DNA from: Todiramphus chloris collaris
Taxonomy: Eukaryota > Chordata > Aves > Coraciiformes > Alcedinidae
Length of the DNA stretch: 64,000 nucleotides
Direction: 5' to 3'
Assembly (NCBI GenBank): GCA_025345505.1
Contig: JANVCC010000011.1
Span: 7,743,636 to 7,807,635 of the forward strand
Shown here: one piece after another, positions 50,535 to 59,603 of the stretch
Numbering within the stretch: the stretch's first letter is position 1
How the letters are laid out: each line of letters begins with the position of its first letter
Translations under genes and position numbers: made by a program
The notes under the pieces: model-generated
What the model saw: the letters and a program-made list of their open reading frames with translations, nothing else
The model's database searches: none
What the model was told of the DNA's origin: nothing

Positions 50535-52183
50535 TCATGACACTATCAAATGTTTGGCAGATGTGTTAACTCATAATACTCTGCTTTACCAACATGAAGT
50601 TTGTTTAATTGCAACATCAGTGCTGCTTACAGCAGGATGCAGCTCAGAGCCTGACATGAAATGTCTTCTTACTCAAACAACCTACATTATTTCTCCACAA
50701 TAAACTGCTGTTGTTGTCACCTGCAAGGTTACAACTACTATCCATCAGATTCAACATCATTACTAGCCAGTTCCAGACCCTACAAACCATCAGCAGCAGT
50801 TAAGACAATTGATGGCAGATCCAACACAAAGAAGTATTATACAGACAGAAAATAATGTAATAGATCAGTAGTTTTGCCTTACACATTTTAATATAGAGAG
50901 CTGCAAAGTGTAGGGTAATAGTTACAAGGCTAGTTGAGCAAATGCCAAATCCAAGGACAAGGTACATAAATTTAAGCAAAGAAAGAGACAACTACTAAAT
51001 TCCTTTGGTCAGACATCTTTCCAAATAGAAGAGCTACAACATGAAATAAACCTTCAATGTCAAAACTGGGACAGGAGGTACATCTGGTTCTTTAAAACAA
51101 TGTTGAAAAGGCATTTATATGAAATAAGCATGATGGAGTAAACCCATTGAAGTAAAACTGTGTTTGTTAACTTTTCTTTTAGTCAGCACTTCTGTTCTTT
51201 TGCCTTTCAAATAAATGTCATCTTAAACCATTTCTAAAGTAATTTATCTGTGTGCTTTTCCAATATAAGGAATAAGTGTAAGTATATCAGTGATGACATT
51301 AAGTGTTTGGCAAATGGTAAACATTAATGCCTGTAATGTCCTCATTTTATGAGACAAATATGTCATAATAGAAGCCACAAGGGAAAGGAGACAGAAAATG
51401 TAATGAGATTTTTTCATGTGATGTCTCAACAACAAGAGCAAAAGAATTTTAGAATAGTTTGAAATTGAGAAGCCATCTTCCATGGGCCCTGGCAGGCAAG
51501 GGGGTAATGAAACAGAATTAAATAGCTTCTATATTCTACTCTGCGAAAGAAGTGACCACAAACCAAATATTTTTGTCCTTTGAGTGGAGAAGGGATTGAA
51601 TGGGTTTCCATGAGTCAACAATGTTGAAATACAGCAGTTGCAAAATCCAGTGGCAAACTTGTAAGGTTTGAGTGGGTGTCCTCTTATGCCCAAAGTGCTC
51701 ATGAGTCTTAACTTCAGGGATAAATGTTTTAATATCAAGGTCTGAGAGAACACTGGTAACATGACTGATTTTAGGTTGTTAGTAGTAGCAGATTCGCTGC
51801 ATGAACTGCCAACACCACATAGGCTATTGGAGAGCTATCTATTCACCAGCTAACTACTGCTCTACAGTAATCAGTGTCCATGGCCTGAATTATGTGTTAT
51901 TCATCTGGCAATAAATGTACTAGTAATGACTGAGAAAGGCCATGAAATTGAAGGTTCGAGTCAATGCTGAATCTTTGCCATCCTCAAAAAGGAAAACTTT
52001 TCAATAGATGCTTTCTTTAGAACCTCTGTCCTTTCCATTGGAGTGTTGAAGTATTTCAATTTTAGAATCCCTTCTCAAACTAAAAAAACACTGAAAGGTA
52101 TACAGGAATTGATAAATGGAAAGTGGTCCTACTGTGCCCTAAGGGGGGGTGAAGCTTTCTGAAATTGTACAGTCATTTTCCTT
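50535..52183. other. unique AT-rich sequence, no gene seen
   Basis: No recognised gene or repeat. Only chance frames up to about 80 codons are present. Confidence 0.5.
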
Positions 52184-52270
52184 ATTTATAGTCAAGGAAA
52201 CAGAGTATGCTTATAGTCACATTCAGAAAGAAATTAGCAGAGAAAAGGTGGGAGCTGAAAACAGATATTA
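52184..52270 (+). repeat. MIR fragment
   Basis: TTATAGTCAAGGAAACAGAGTATGCTTATAGTCACATTCAGAAAGAAATTAGCAGAGAAAAGGTGGGAGCTGAAAAC follows the MIR order: GATGAGGAAACTGAG, then GTCACACAG, then TAGTAAGTGGCAGAGCTGGGA. It is the clearest of the MIR-like pieces in the window, though still diverged. Confidence 0.55.
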
Positions 52271-52464
52271 GATTACTGGAAAAATATATGCATCTAATAC
52301 ATAAAGATCTAATGGTAATTACATTTAAATAATTTGCAAGCACCAGAGCTGAATGAATCCTTCTTTATTCATTTGTGCACAAAATATGGGCAGAAGTCAC
52401 AGCTCTCTGAATTCATTTGGTTTGTAATAAAGAGGTAAAATATGGTGATTTGAGTAGATGCAAC

Positions 52465-52873
52465 TGTTCTGGTTTCACTGGGACAGAGTCTTAGGGCAGT
52501 CATAGTCTACAGGCTGTTAGCAGTTTGGAGTCAGCCAGGGGAGCTAACCTGAGTTGGTTAACAGGTGTATCCCATACCATAAATGTCATGCTCACTACAA
52601 AGAGGGAATTTTAATGATCAGGGAGTCTCTTGCTTGGGCTTCTCTTGGTTCTGCTCCTCTTTCTGCTCCTGAGGTTTACCTTCCCATTTATTGTGACCAC
52701 TGAGCACTTGCTAGGCTATTACTTTACTTTATACTGGCCTCAGTATTAGTCTTGCTGTTTCCTTAAATCTGTTTTGATTTCAAACCATGAATCTTCTTTC
52801 ATTTTTTTGATCCTCCTTCTTGGTTGGGGAGGGGACATCAAGTTATAGAGAAACTGCTGTAGTTTAAGCCTGA
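52465..52873 (+). mobile_element. degenerate solo LTR of an avian endogenous retrovirus (family B)
   Basis: Plus-strand LTR of about 410 bp beginning TGTTCTGGTTTCACTGGGACAGAGT. It has TATCCCATACCATAAATGTCATGCTCACTA (the pre-TATA block of this LTR type) and TTTGATTTCAAACCATGAATCTTCTTTCATTTTTTTGATCCTCC followed by GGGGAGGGGACATCAAG, and ends TTTAAGCCTGAA. The start resembles the family C LTR at 36.7-37.4 kb (TGTYCTGGTTT), so the two may be relatives. No viral genes are attached. The ends are decayed and no clear target-site duplication is seen. Confidence 0.75.
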
Positions 52874-53081
52874 ATATGGGCTAAATGTAGACAATGATGC
52901 GCAAGTCTTTCAATCAACAAAGAAACCCTGGTCTATGATAGCTATTTCAAGATAGTAATTTGAAAGTTAACAGATATGTATTCCTGTGCATTAATCTAGT
53001 TATAGTAAGATTATGCATCTCAATAAACAACAATAAGTTTTACATGGAAGAAGGAGCACCTTTTAGGGTCTCTATTAGGTT
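52874..53081. other. short unique spacer between two LTRs
   Basis: About 208 bp of AT-rich DNA with no retroviral coding content separates the LTR ending at 52873 from the LTR starting at 53082. It is therefore not the inside of one provirus. Confidence 0.6.
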
Positions 53082-53974
53082 TGTATCTGTTGGGGTTTTG
53101 GTAGCGGGGGAAGGGGGCTACTAAGGTGGCTCCTGTAAGAAGTTTTGAGAAGCTCCCACAGCTCCAAGTTGGATCCATCCTCTAGCCAAGCTTGAACCAA
53201 TCAGTGCCTCTGTGATAACATATTTAAGAGGGGAAATGCCTCTTGGGCTACTTCTGGTTTGAGGAGTTCTTTTGGAGAGGAGTGGGATGTGAATCAATCA
53301 CGCAAATGTCAGAATCAGTGAAGAAGGATGAACCACAGCAGTCATTCTCATTTGGCCTGCAGTGAAATGGAGGCTGAATCTCATCTGTAGCCTATGGAAG
53401 ACCCCATACCAGAGCAGAGAACTACTTCTGAAGAAGGCCGTGACTCTGAGGAAGACTTGCACTGGATCAGTCTGTCTCTGGAATGACTGCAGCCTGTTGA
53501 AGGGACTCATTCTGGGAGGAGAAGTTCATGGAAGACTGTGTCCTGTGAGAGGGATGTCACATTGCAGCAGGGAAGGACTGAGAGGAGTTTTCCCCCTGAG
53601 GAGGGAGTGGCACAAACAACATGGAATGGACTGAATGCAATCTCCATTCCCTGCCCCCATGCACTGCTGGTGGGGAGAAGGTAGCAGAGCTGGAAGAAGA
53701 GAGGTGAATATGTTTTGAAGATACAGTTATACTGTCCTGCTCTGACTCGATTGGTAAATTGGTGGTGGGGTTTTTTTTGTTTAAATAAATTTGATTTTAA
53801 GCCAAGTCTGTCTTTTGCCCATGACCATTAATTGGTGAGTGAGTCCTCCATATCCTTGGTCTTCACACTTGAGCCTTTGGTTGTATTTATCTCCTCCACA
53901 CCAGAGGAGGGTAGGAGTGAACAAGTGGCTGCATGCTTGCTTTGTTGATGGTTGGGTGGGCTTAAACCATGATA
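53082..53974 (+). mobile_element. solo LTR of an avian endogenous retrovirus (family A), longest copy
   Basis: A plus-strand LTR of about 890 bp starting TGTATCTG, like the copy at 32080. It shares GCCTCTGTGATAACATATTTAAGAGGGG (TATA-like box near 53215-53230), the CTGGAGCAG-type and GTGGAAG-type blocks, a TTTAAATAAATTTGATTTTAAGCC polyadenylation-signal region at 53780-53803, and a CTTTTGCCCATGACCATTAATTGGTGAGTGAG U5-side block that the 32-kb copy lacks. It ends near TTAAACCATGATA. No gag, pol or env sequence is next to it. The open frames in it are chance frames. Confidence 0.83.
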
Positions 53975-54831
53975 GGAACACTCAAAATGATTATAAGGAA
54001 TGATAGTTCAGCATAAGGGATTTAGTTAATAATTTAAAAGTATGTTGGTTTTTTTAAACTGAATTGTTCATTATTGCATCCACACATTTTAGGTTTGTTG
54101 GGGTGTGTGTGCGCGTGTGCGTGTGTTTGCTTGTTTTAGTTTAGTATTACTGGTTTCATCCAGTTGCATGTTTTTTCCTCATGTATGGTAGCCTAGACTG
54201 AATCTCATGACACTGGTTCTTTAAAGATTTCATTTGGAAAACTCAAAGAAAGCTTTTTGTTACAAACAAATGTAAATTGGTGTTAAAGTGATCACAAAAG
54301 TATTCTAATACCAACAAAGCGATGTTATGGATAAGCAATCTTACAAATATTGCCTCACATTCTTGTTCCACTAAAGATAATATCAGAGAACACCCTGTGC
54401 CTAACCTCATGGTAGTCCTTCAGTAGCCTTTCTCAGATACTGGGCTGAATGAAGGTCTGGAGAGATCAAAGAACAAACCTTCACATAACTGGAAAAGATC
54501 AAAAGATTCAACAGCCTGTTATAAAGCTCAGTAATGTCTGGACAAAGATCCACACATTCCTACTGCACAGTACTGAAAGCACAAGTACTGTGGATAGTAG
54601 TCTCTTTGTTTGCAGCACTATGGCCATCTGAATAACCTACAACACATGACTGGGTTTTTTTAACTCCTAAGGTTGTGAGGAATCTAAGTGAATTCTGTCT
54701 GGCTGTAACAGTGAATTAATGATACTGTGGAATTTTTCCAAAGCACTCATGTCTGTTACTGCTTTCACTTAAATAAAAAGGTTTATTTTGAGATTTGGGG
54801 TGGGAATGGGTTTGCAACTAATGAAAGAATA
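53975..54831. other. unique sequence with a TG/CG-rich microsatellite, no gene seen
   Basis: The only notable item is GGTGTGTGTGCGCGTGTGCGTGTGTTTG at 54102-54128, a (TG)n tract interrupted by CG steps. No gene is recognised. Confidence 0.6.
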
Positions 54832-55266
54832 TGAATTGTAGAATGTCTTGGGTTGAAAGGGACCTTAAAGATCATCTAGTTCAAAGCCCCCTGCCATGGG
54901 CAGGAATACCTCCCACTAGACTAGGTTGCTGAAAGCCCCATCCAACTTGGCCTTGAAGACTTCCAGGGATGGGGAATCCATAGCCTCTCTGGGCAGCTTC
55001 TTCTAGCGTCTTACCACCCTCACAGTAAAGAACTTCTTCCTTGAATCTAACTTAATCTGCCTCTTTCAGTTTAAATCCATGATTCCTTGTCCTTTCACTA
55101 CATGCCCTTGTAAAAGTCCCCCTCCAGCTTTCCTGTAGGCCCCCTTTAGGTACTGGAAGTCTTCTATAAGGTCTCCCCAGAGCCTTCTCTTCTGCAGGCT
55201 CAACAACCCCCAGTATCTCAGACTGTGCCATAACATGGGTGTTACAGTGCTCTGATCATCTCTGTG
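54832..55266 (-). mobile_element. CR1 LINE 3' fragment
   Basis: A minus-strand CR1 of about 435 bp. The left edge shows GAATTGTAGAATGTCTTGGGTTGAAAGGGACCTTAAAGATCATCTAGTTC (3' end), then CTGCCATGGGCAGGAATACCTCCCACTAGACTAGGTTGC and the C-terminal coding region (CACAGTAAAGAACTTCTTCC, CTCCCCAGAGCCTTCTCTTCTGCAGGCT). It breaks off near GCTCTGATCATCTCTGTGAATT, where the family A LTR begins. It is 5'-truncated or cut by the LTR insertion. Confidence 0.92.
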
Positions 55267-55765
55267 AATTCACTCCTCTCTCCAATGGGTCCACAGGTCT
55301 GCCAGGAACCTGATCCTGCATGGGCTTTCCACAGGTCCCAACCTCCTTTGAGTGGATGTACCTTCTCTGATGTGGGATCTTCCGCAGGCTGCAGGTGCAG
55401 GCTCCACCTCCATGGGCTGCAGGAAGTCAGCCTGCTTCACCATAATATTCACCACAGGCTACAGGGAAATCTCTGCTCTGGCACCTGGAGCACATCCTCC
55501 ACATTCTCTACTGACCTATGTGACTGTCTCACATATTCTTGCTCCTCTTTTTGGCTGCAGTTCTGTTACACAGCAAATTTTTTTCCCTGCTTAAATGTAT
55601 TATGTCAGGGGTGCTACCGTCATCACTGATGGGCTCAGCCTTGGCCAGTGGCAGGTCCATTTTGAAGTTGTCTGCATTGGCTCTTTCAGACATAGGGGAA
55701 GTTATTAGCAGCTTCTTACATAAGCCACTCCTGTGGCTACCAGACCTTGCCATGCAAACCCAACA
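55267..55765 (-). mobile_element. partial LTR of family A, inverted
   Basis: Minus-strand copy of the same LTR family as at 32080 and 53082. On the minus strand it begins TGTTGGGTTTGCATGGCAAGGTCTGGTAGCC at 55765 and passes through CTGACATAATACATTTAAGCAGGG (TATA-like region). It then has the CTGCAGCCCATGGAGGTGGAG and GACCTGTGGACCCATTGGAGAGAGGAG blocks and ends abruptly at the CR1 border near 55267. The R/U5 side is therefore missing. The 121-codon plus frame at 55264-55629 and its neighbours are chance frames. Confidence 0.82.
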
Positions 55766-55901
55766 CAAACTACTGTTATCTCAACCCACAAGTTTTCATC
55801 CTTTTACACTTCCAATTCTCTGTCTCATCCCACAGGGTGGTTGGGGGAGTGAGTGAGAAGCTGTGTAGTGCTTAGTTGCCAGCTGAGGTTAAACCATGAC
55901 A
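55766..55901 (+). mobile_element. 3' end of a family B-type LTR
   Basis: AACTACTGTTATCTCAACCCACAAGTTTTCATCC..TCCAATTCTCTGTCTCATCCCACAGGGTGGTTGGGGGAGTGAGTGAG..GGTTAAACCATGACA is the classical 3' terminal block of an avian retroviral LTR, ending in CA at 55901. Only about 136 bp are present. The rest of that LTR is absent on the left, where the inverted family A copy begins with no spacer. Confidence 0.85.
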
Positions 55902-56540
55902 CATTTCCCTCTTCCTCTGCATTTTGATAAGCCTTCTCCAAGTCTAAGAAGCACCAGATGTAAATAGTTTGAGAGAAGGCTATAACTATTTGATAGATGT
56001 GTGACATTCTCTATTTTTCACAGTTTAGAAAATGAAGCTTTTTTCTGTCCATACTACAGATCAAACCAAACAGAATTCTTTAGCTCAGTCTTCTAGTTAA
56101 GAAAACCATTCTTCACTGTGTCAGCTCAAAAAGTGATCATTACATATTATTCACTGCATGTAATCCTAAGTAAAAGGTCTTTGTGCAGCTCATTAGAGCT
56201 GTTGTTACAAGCATCTCTTCATTTACCACAAAATCGTTGGTTGTGGACATTGGTAAATCCTGCTGGTCTTTCCAGGACTACTTGAAAACTGTAAGGAAAC
56301 TTCCACTTCCCTTTTATTAGGAGATGTGAATTAAACTCATATAACAGGAAATGTATTATTCCTTTTGCATCTCATGGTCCAGCTTTGAGGACAAGGTAGC
56401 AGTAAGCAGCCTGGCAATGTAGGAAACACAAGTGGTGATACAGAAGACACAGGTAGCAATGTAGAGGACACAGGTCTGTTGCTGTCCAGACTTTGTCTTC
56501 AGTTGACTGATACATTTCTGATTAGGCAGAATGTAATGAC
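55902..56540. other. unique sequence, no gene seen
   Basis: A short direct repeat of CAATGTAGGAAACACAAGTGGTGATACAGAAGACACAGGTAGCAATGTAGAGGACACAGG type (ACACAGGT/ACACAAGT units at 56415-56475) is the only structure seen. Confidence 0.5.
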
Positions 56541-56694
56541 ACACAATCACAGAATGGTTAAGCTTGAAAGACACCTCTGGACATCATCTAATCTAACTCC
56601 CCTGCTCAAGCAAGGCCACCTAGAATCGGTTGGCTGGGACTGTGTCCAGATGGCTTTTGAACATCTCCAAAGATGGAGACTCCACACAACTGTT
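56541..56694 (-). mobile_element. short CR1 3' end
   Basis: ACACAATCACAGAATGGTTAAGCTTGAAAGACACCTCTGGACATCATCTAATC, then CCCCTGCTCAAGCAAGGCCACCTAGAATCGGTTGGCTGGGACTGTGTCCAGATGGCTTTTGAACATCTCCA, then GATGGAGACTCCACA. This is about 155 bp of the CR1 3' UTR and the very end of the ORF, in minus orientation. The CTCAAGCA..GTGTCCAGATGG variant marks a different subfamily from the copy at 54.8 kb. Confidence 0.9.
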
Positions 56695-57942
56695 GATAAA
56701 ATTAATAAGTAAAAAAATTATAAAAGAAACATAACAATATGAAATCTCCCACAGTTACTGATTGCATTGTGTTAGAGCAGAAAGGTAGTAATTTTCTGAA
56801 TTCTTTTTCTTTTTTTTTTTTTTTTCTCAGTGCTTTTTGCTATTCTCTATACTATAGTACTCTGTGAATTCTTATCAACACATGTGAGCACAACTTTACC
56901 CTTTGTCCTGCAGTGGACTGCTTGCTGTACAACAATGACTTTAACAGGATCAAGCAGGGCTAAACAGCTCTATTTAAAAACAAGCTTTGCTTAAGCAGTT
57001 TTTTACAGTTTTATTTTATTGCTTTCTCCCAGAAAGGGTAAAGTTTGTGCAGACATTGCAAATCATAGTTGATAATCTGATCAGGCTTTATTTTAATATT
57101 TCATTTATAATGTTCATACACATAGTGACTGGAAATCATTACTAATTCATGTTATCTCCTTTGGGACACAGTTTGGATCACAACTTCCACATTCAGCAGA
57201 AAAAAATGTTATAATCCAAGAATATAAATTGAACTTTGTTTCCCAACAATCAACAACGGGAAAAGAAACACTAAATAACAAAATCCTGACTGATAATCTT
57301 TTGTCCTAAGGAAAAAAACAGAGTAAATTGTCACATAATAACACCAACTTAAGCTGATTCTGCAGTATTACTTTTTTTTCAATCAACTTCTAGACATTTG
57401 TAAGGATTTAGTAGAGTTGCTTCAAGCTACTCAAAACTAAACAAAATGTTGTAAAAATATATCTGGCTTGTTAGCACCTTCCCGAATCTCTGCATCCACT
57501 ATTTGTGCCTGGTTTGACAGAATCCATTTTTAATCTGCATTTCTAAGCCCATATAAATAAACCATTGCTCTCTTTTGTTATTCTTCTTTGCATGAATGAT
57601 AATGATAATTAATTTATCAGTCTCCAATCAGTTACTACTAAAAAATGGAAGTCTCCCTTCCAAGACACCGCTGTCCATATGTCTTTCAAAAGATTGCAAC
57701 TAGAATTCTTGAATACCTAAGCATCTCCTTTCTCTTATTCTATCTCCCTTTTTGGTAGTGCACAATGTTAAAAATCAATAGTGTGATTAGCCAAGGAACA
57801 ACTTATTGTATTCCATTCAGTGGCTAAACATGTATCTCTTTTTCTTTTTAGTGCCCTTATTCTTTGAAACATTTACTTCATTGTAAACTGCTAAAGAAAA
57901 AGAAGCTTAAACTAAAAGCTTGTGCTGCTGATTGTATTGGAG
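56695..57942. other. unique AT-rich sequence, no gene seen
   Basis: Contains a T-rich tract at 56803-56825 (T15 core). No gene is recognised. Confidence 0.5.
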
Positions 57943-58080
57943 GAAAAAACCCAAACAAACAACCAAAAAAAAATACAAACCCAAAACAAACAAACAAACA
58001 ATACCCCAAAACAAACAAAACAAAAACCCAAGATATTGTATGTGAGAAAAAAAAAAGAAAAAAAAAACCTAAAACAAATA
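57943..58080. repeat. A-rich tract with (CAAA)n
   Basis: About 138 bp of A with spaced C: AAAAAACCCAAACAAACAACC, CAAACAAACAAACAATACCCC, AAACAAACAAAACAAAAACCC, then two A-runs of about 8-10. The 79-codon Lys/Asn/Thr-rich frame across it is an artefact of composition. Confidence 0.92.
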
Positions 58081-59559
58081 GACTAAATTTTTTCAGTGGA
58101 TGAGGAATGTAAAATAGTTATATGCACCAAGTAAGTTTATTCAGACTTTTTTCTTCCATAACAGTGCTTGCAAATGGAGCCACGTCCTTGTGAACAGACT
58201 GTTTCAAACACCTTTTCTATGGAAGCAACAGGACTCTCTTCCTCACTTCCATCTCTGATTTTGCCTGATGTTCAAGATTTCTCCTAGTTGTCTTCTGGGA
58301 AGCTCTGTTTTTTTGAAACTAGTCAACCTTACTGTATGTAGGTTGGCACCTTCACATTCCTGGTAGCAGCCAAAGCCCCCTAAAGGGGCATTTCTCATCC
58401 CTCGGAGTGATGGCTTGGTCTCAGCAGCTTGAGACAGTACTTTAGGCAGCTCATTCATTGCCTTCACCAGCTCCTTCACATAGGACCCAACAGCTTCCTA
58501 AATCCCTCTCTATCTCCTGTGATTGATTTTTGCAGAATATTTCATTTTCCTGACTGCACATGGCTTATTCATATTATCCTTAAAGATCTACAATCAGGTG
58601 GAGCCTTTCAATCTGTTGTATAGCCGAGGAGGAATAATTTTTCTTATTCTGTTGAAGAAGCAACACTAAGTTGATCTTACGATTCTCTAGATGTTGGAGA
58701 AGCCTATGAAATATTGTATAAATTTAGATGCTGACCTTTCTGTATCTTTAATGAATATCTCTATAGCCTTCCTGATCCCCAACATGAATATACTTAGAAA
58801 GGAAGTTCTGGGATAACCAGTATATCACACTCAGGGAGGCTTATTCCAGAATAAGGGGAAATAAAAAAGCCTAAACATTTTTCAAGGGGGTCATGATGGC
58901 TAGAGAAAATTAAGCCTACCCTTGTGTAAGCTTTGACTGAAGTGTCCTAGGAAGCATTTTTAACATTACAAAGGCCATGATAAACTTTCTAAAATCAGAA
59001 TACTTTTATTTCATCATAACATCACAGCTTTTTTTAAAGACTCAGAGTTTATAATGGTAGACAGACCACTGCCTCTACATGTACTTGAAGTTGTAAAGAG
59101 ATGAGCTGGCTAGATCCAGGTTGGAAACAGAGTTTTCCATTTGTTTGGGGTTTTTTTTTACGATTTTGGTCCAGTGTGATTGTTAGGACATGGGTGCAGA
59201 TGGCCAGCTGTGATCTGTTGCTACACTAAGATGACATTTTATAGGGTTACAGGTGGTAATGGCAATAATGTGTATGCAGGTTATTACATCTGACTTGTGA
59301 CTACACTAGTAAGATAGCTATGTGGGAAGTGGTAGAAATGAGAGACATTACAGGTAGAAAAGGAGGTACTACCTTAAGAGAATTGCTGCCCAAGGTAGAA
59401 ATTACCAGGGCAGCAATGTCATTAACATCAAATAAAGGTATCAAGTCAGTAAAGTCAGGGCAAATGTCTAATGAGGAAACAGAGATGAGCTATTTTTTCA
59501 TCGGGGATAAGAGGGTGAAGACAAAGAAATTTGTAAGGAAAAAAGCAAATTTTGGGATG
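58081..59559. other. unique sequence, no gene seen
   Basis: No recognised gene or interspersed repeat up to the telomere-like array. Confidence 0.5.
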
Positions 59560-59603
59560 TAGGGTTAGGGTTTAGGGTTAGGGGTTAGGGTTAGGGGTTA
59601 GGG
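59560..59603 (+). repeat. interstitial telomeric repeat array (TTAGGG-like)
   Basis: Forty-four bases made only of telomere-type units: TAGGG, TTAGGG, TTTAGGG, TTAGGGG, TTAGGG, TTAGGGG, TTAGGG. Exact TTAGGG units are mixed with units having one extra T or G. The G-rich strand is the plus strand. Flanks are ordinary unique sequence (GGGATG on the left, TGAATTGGCGTCAAATT on the right), so this is internal and not a chromosome end. Confidence 0.97.

Noticed and set aside
50350..50703. 117-codon open frame
   Set aside because: It includes the 24-bp tandem duplication, is rich in residues expected from AT-rich DNA, and resembles no family. No support as a gene.
52465..53974. Possibility that the two LTRs bound one provirus
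   Set aside because: They belong to different families, are separated by only 208 bp, and no gag, pol or env remnant lies between them.
55264..55856. Open frames of 121, 105 and 80 codons
   Set aside because: They read antisense or sense across the inverted LTR and the LTR end, with no family resemblance.
57864..58103. Lys/Asn/Thr-rich 79-codon frame
   Set aside because: Translation of the A-rich (CAAA)n tract.
59560..59603. Possibility of a true chromosome end or vector telomere
   Set aside because: Unique sequence continues for more than 4 kb beyond it and the units are irregular.
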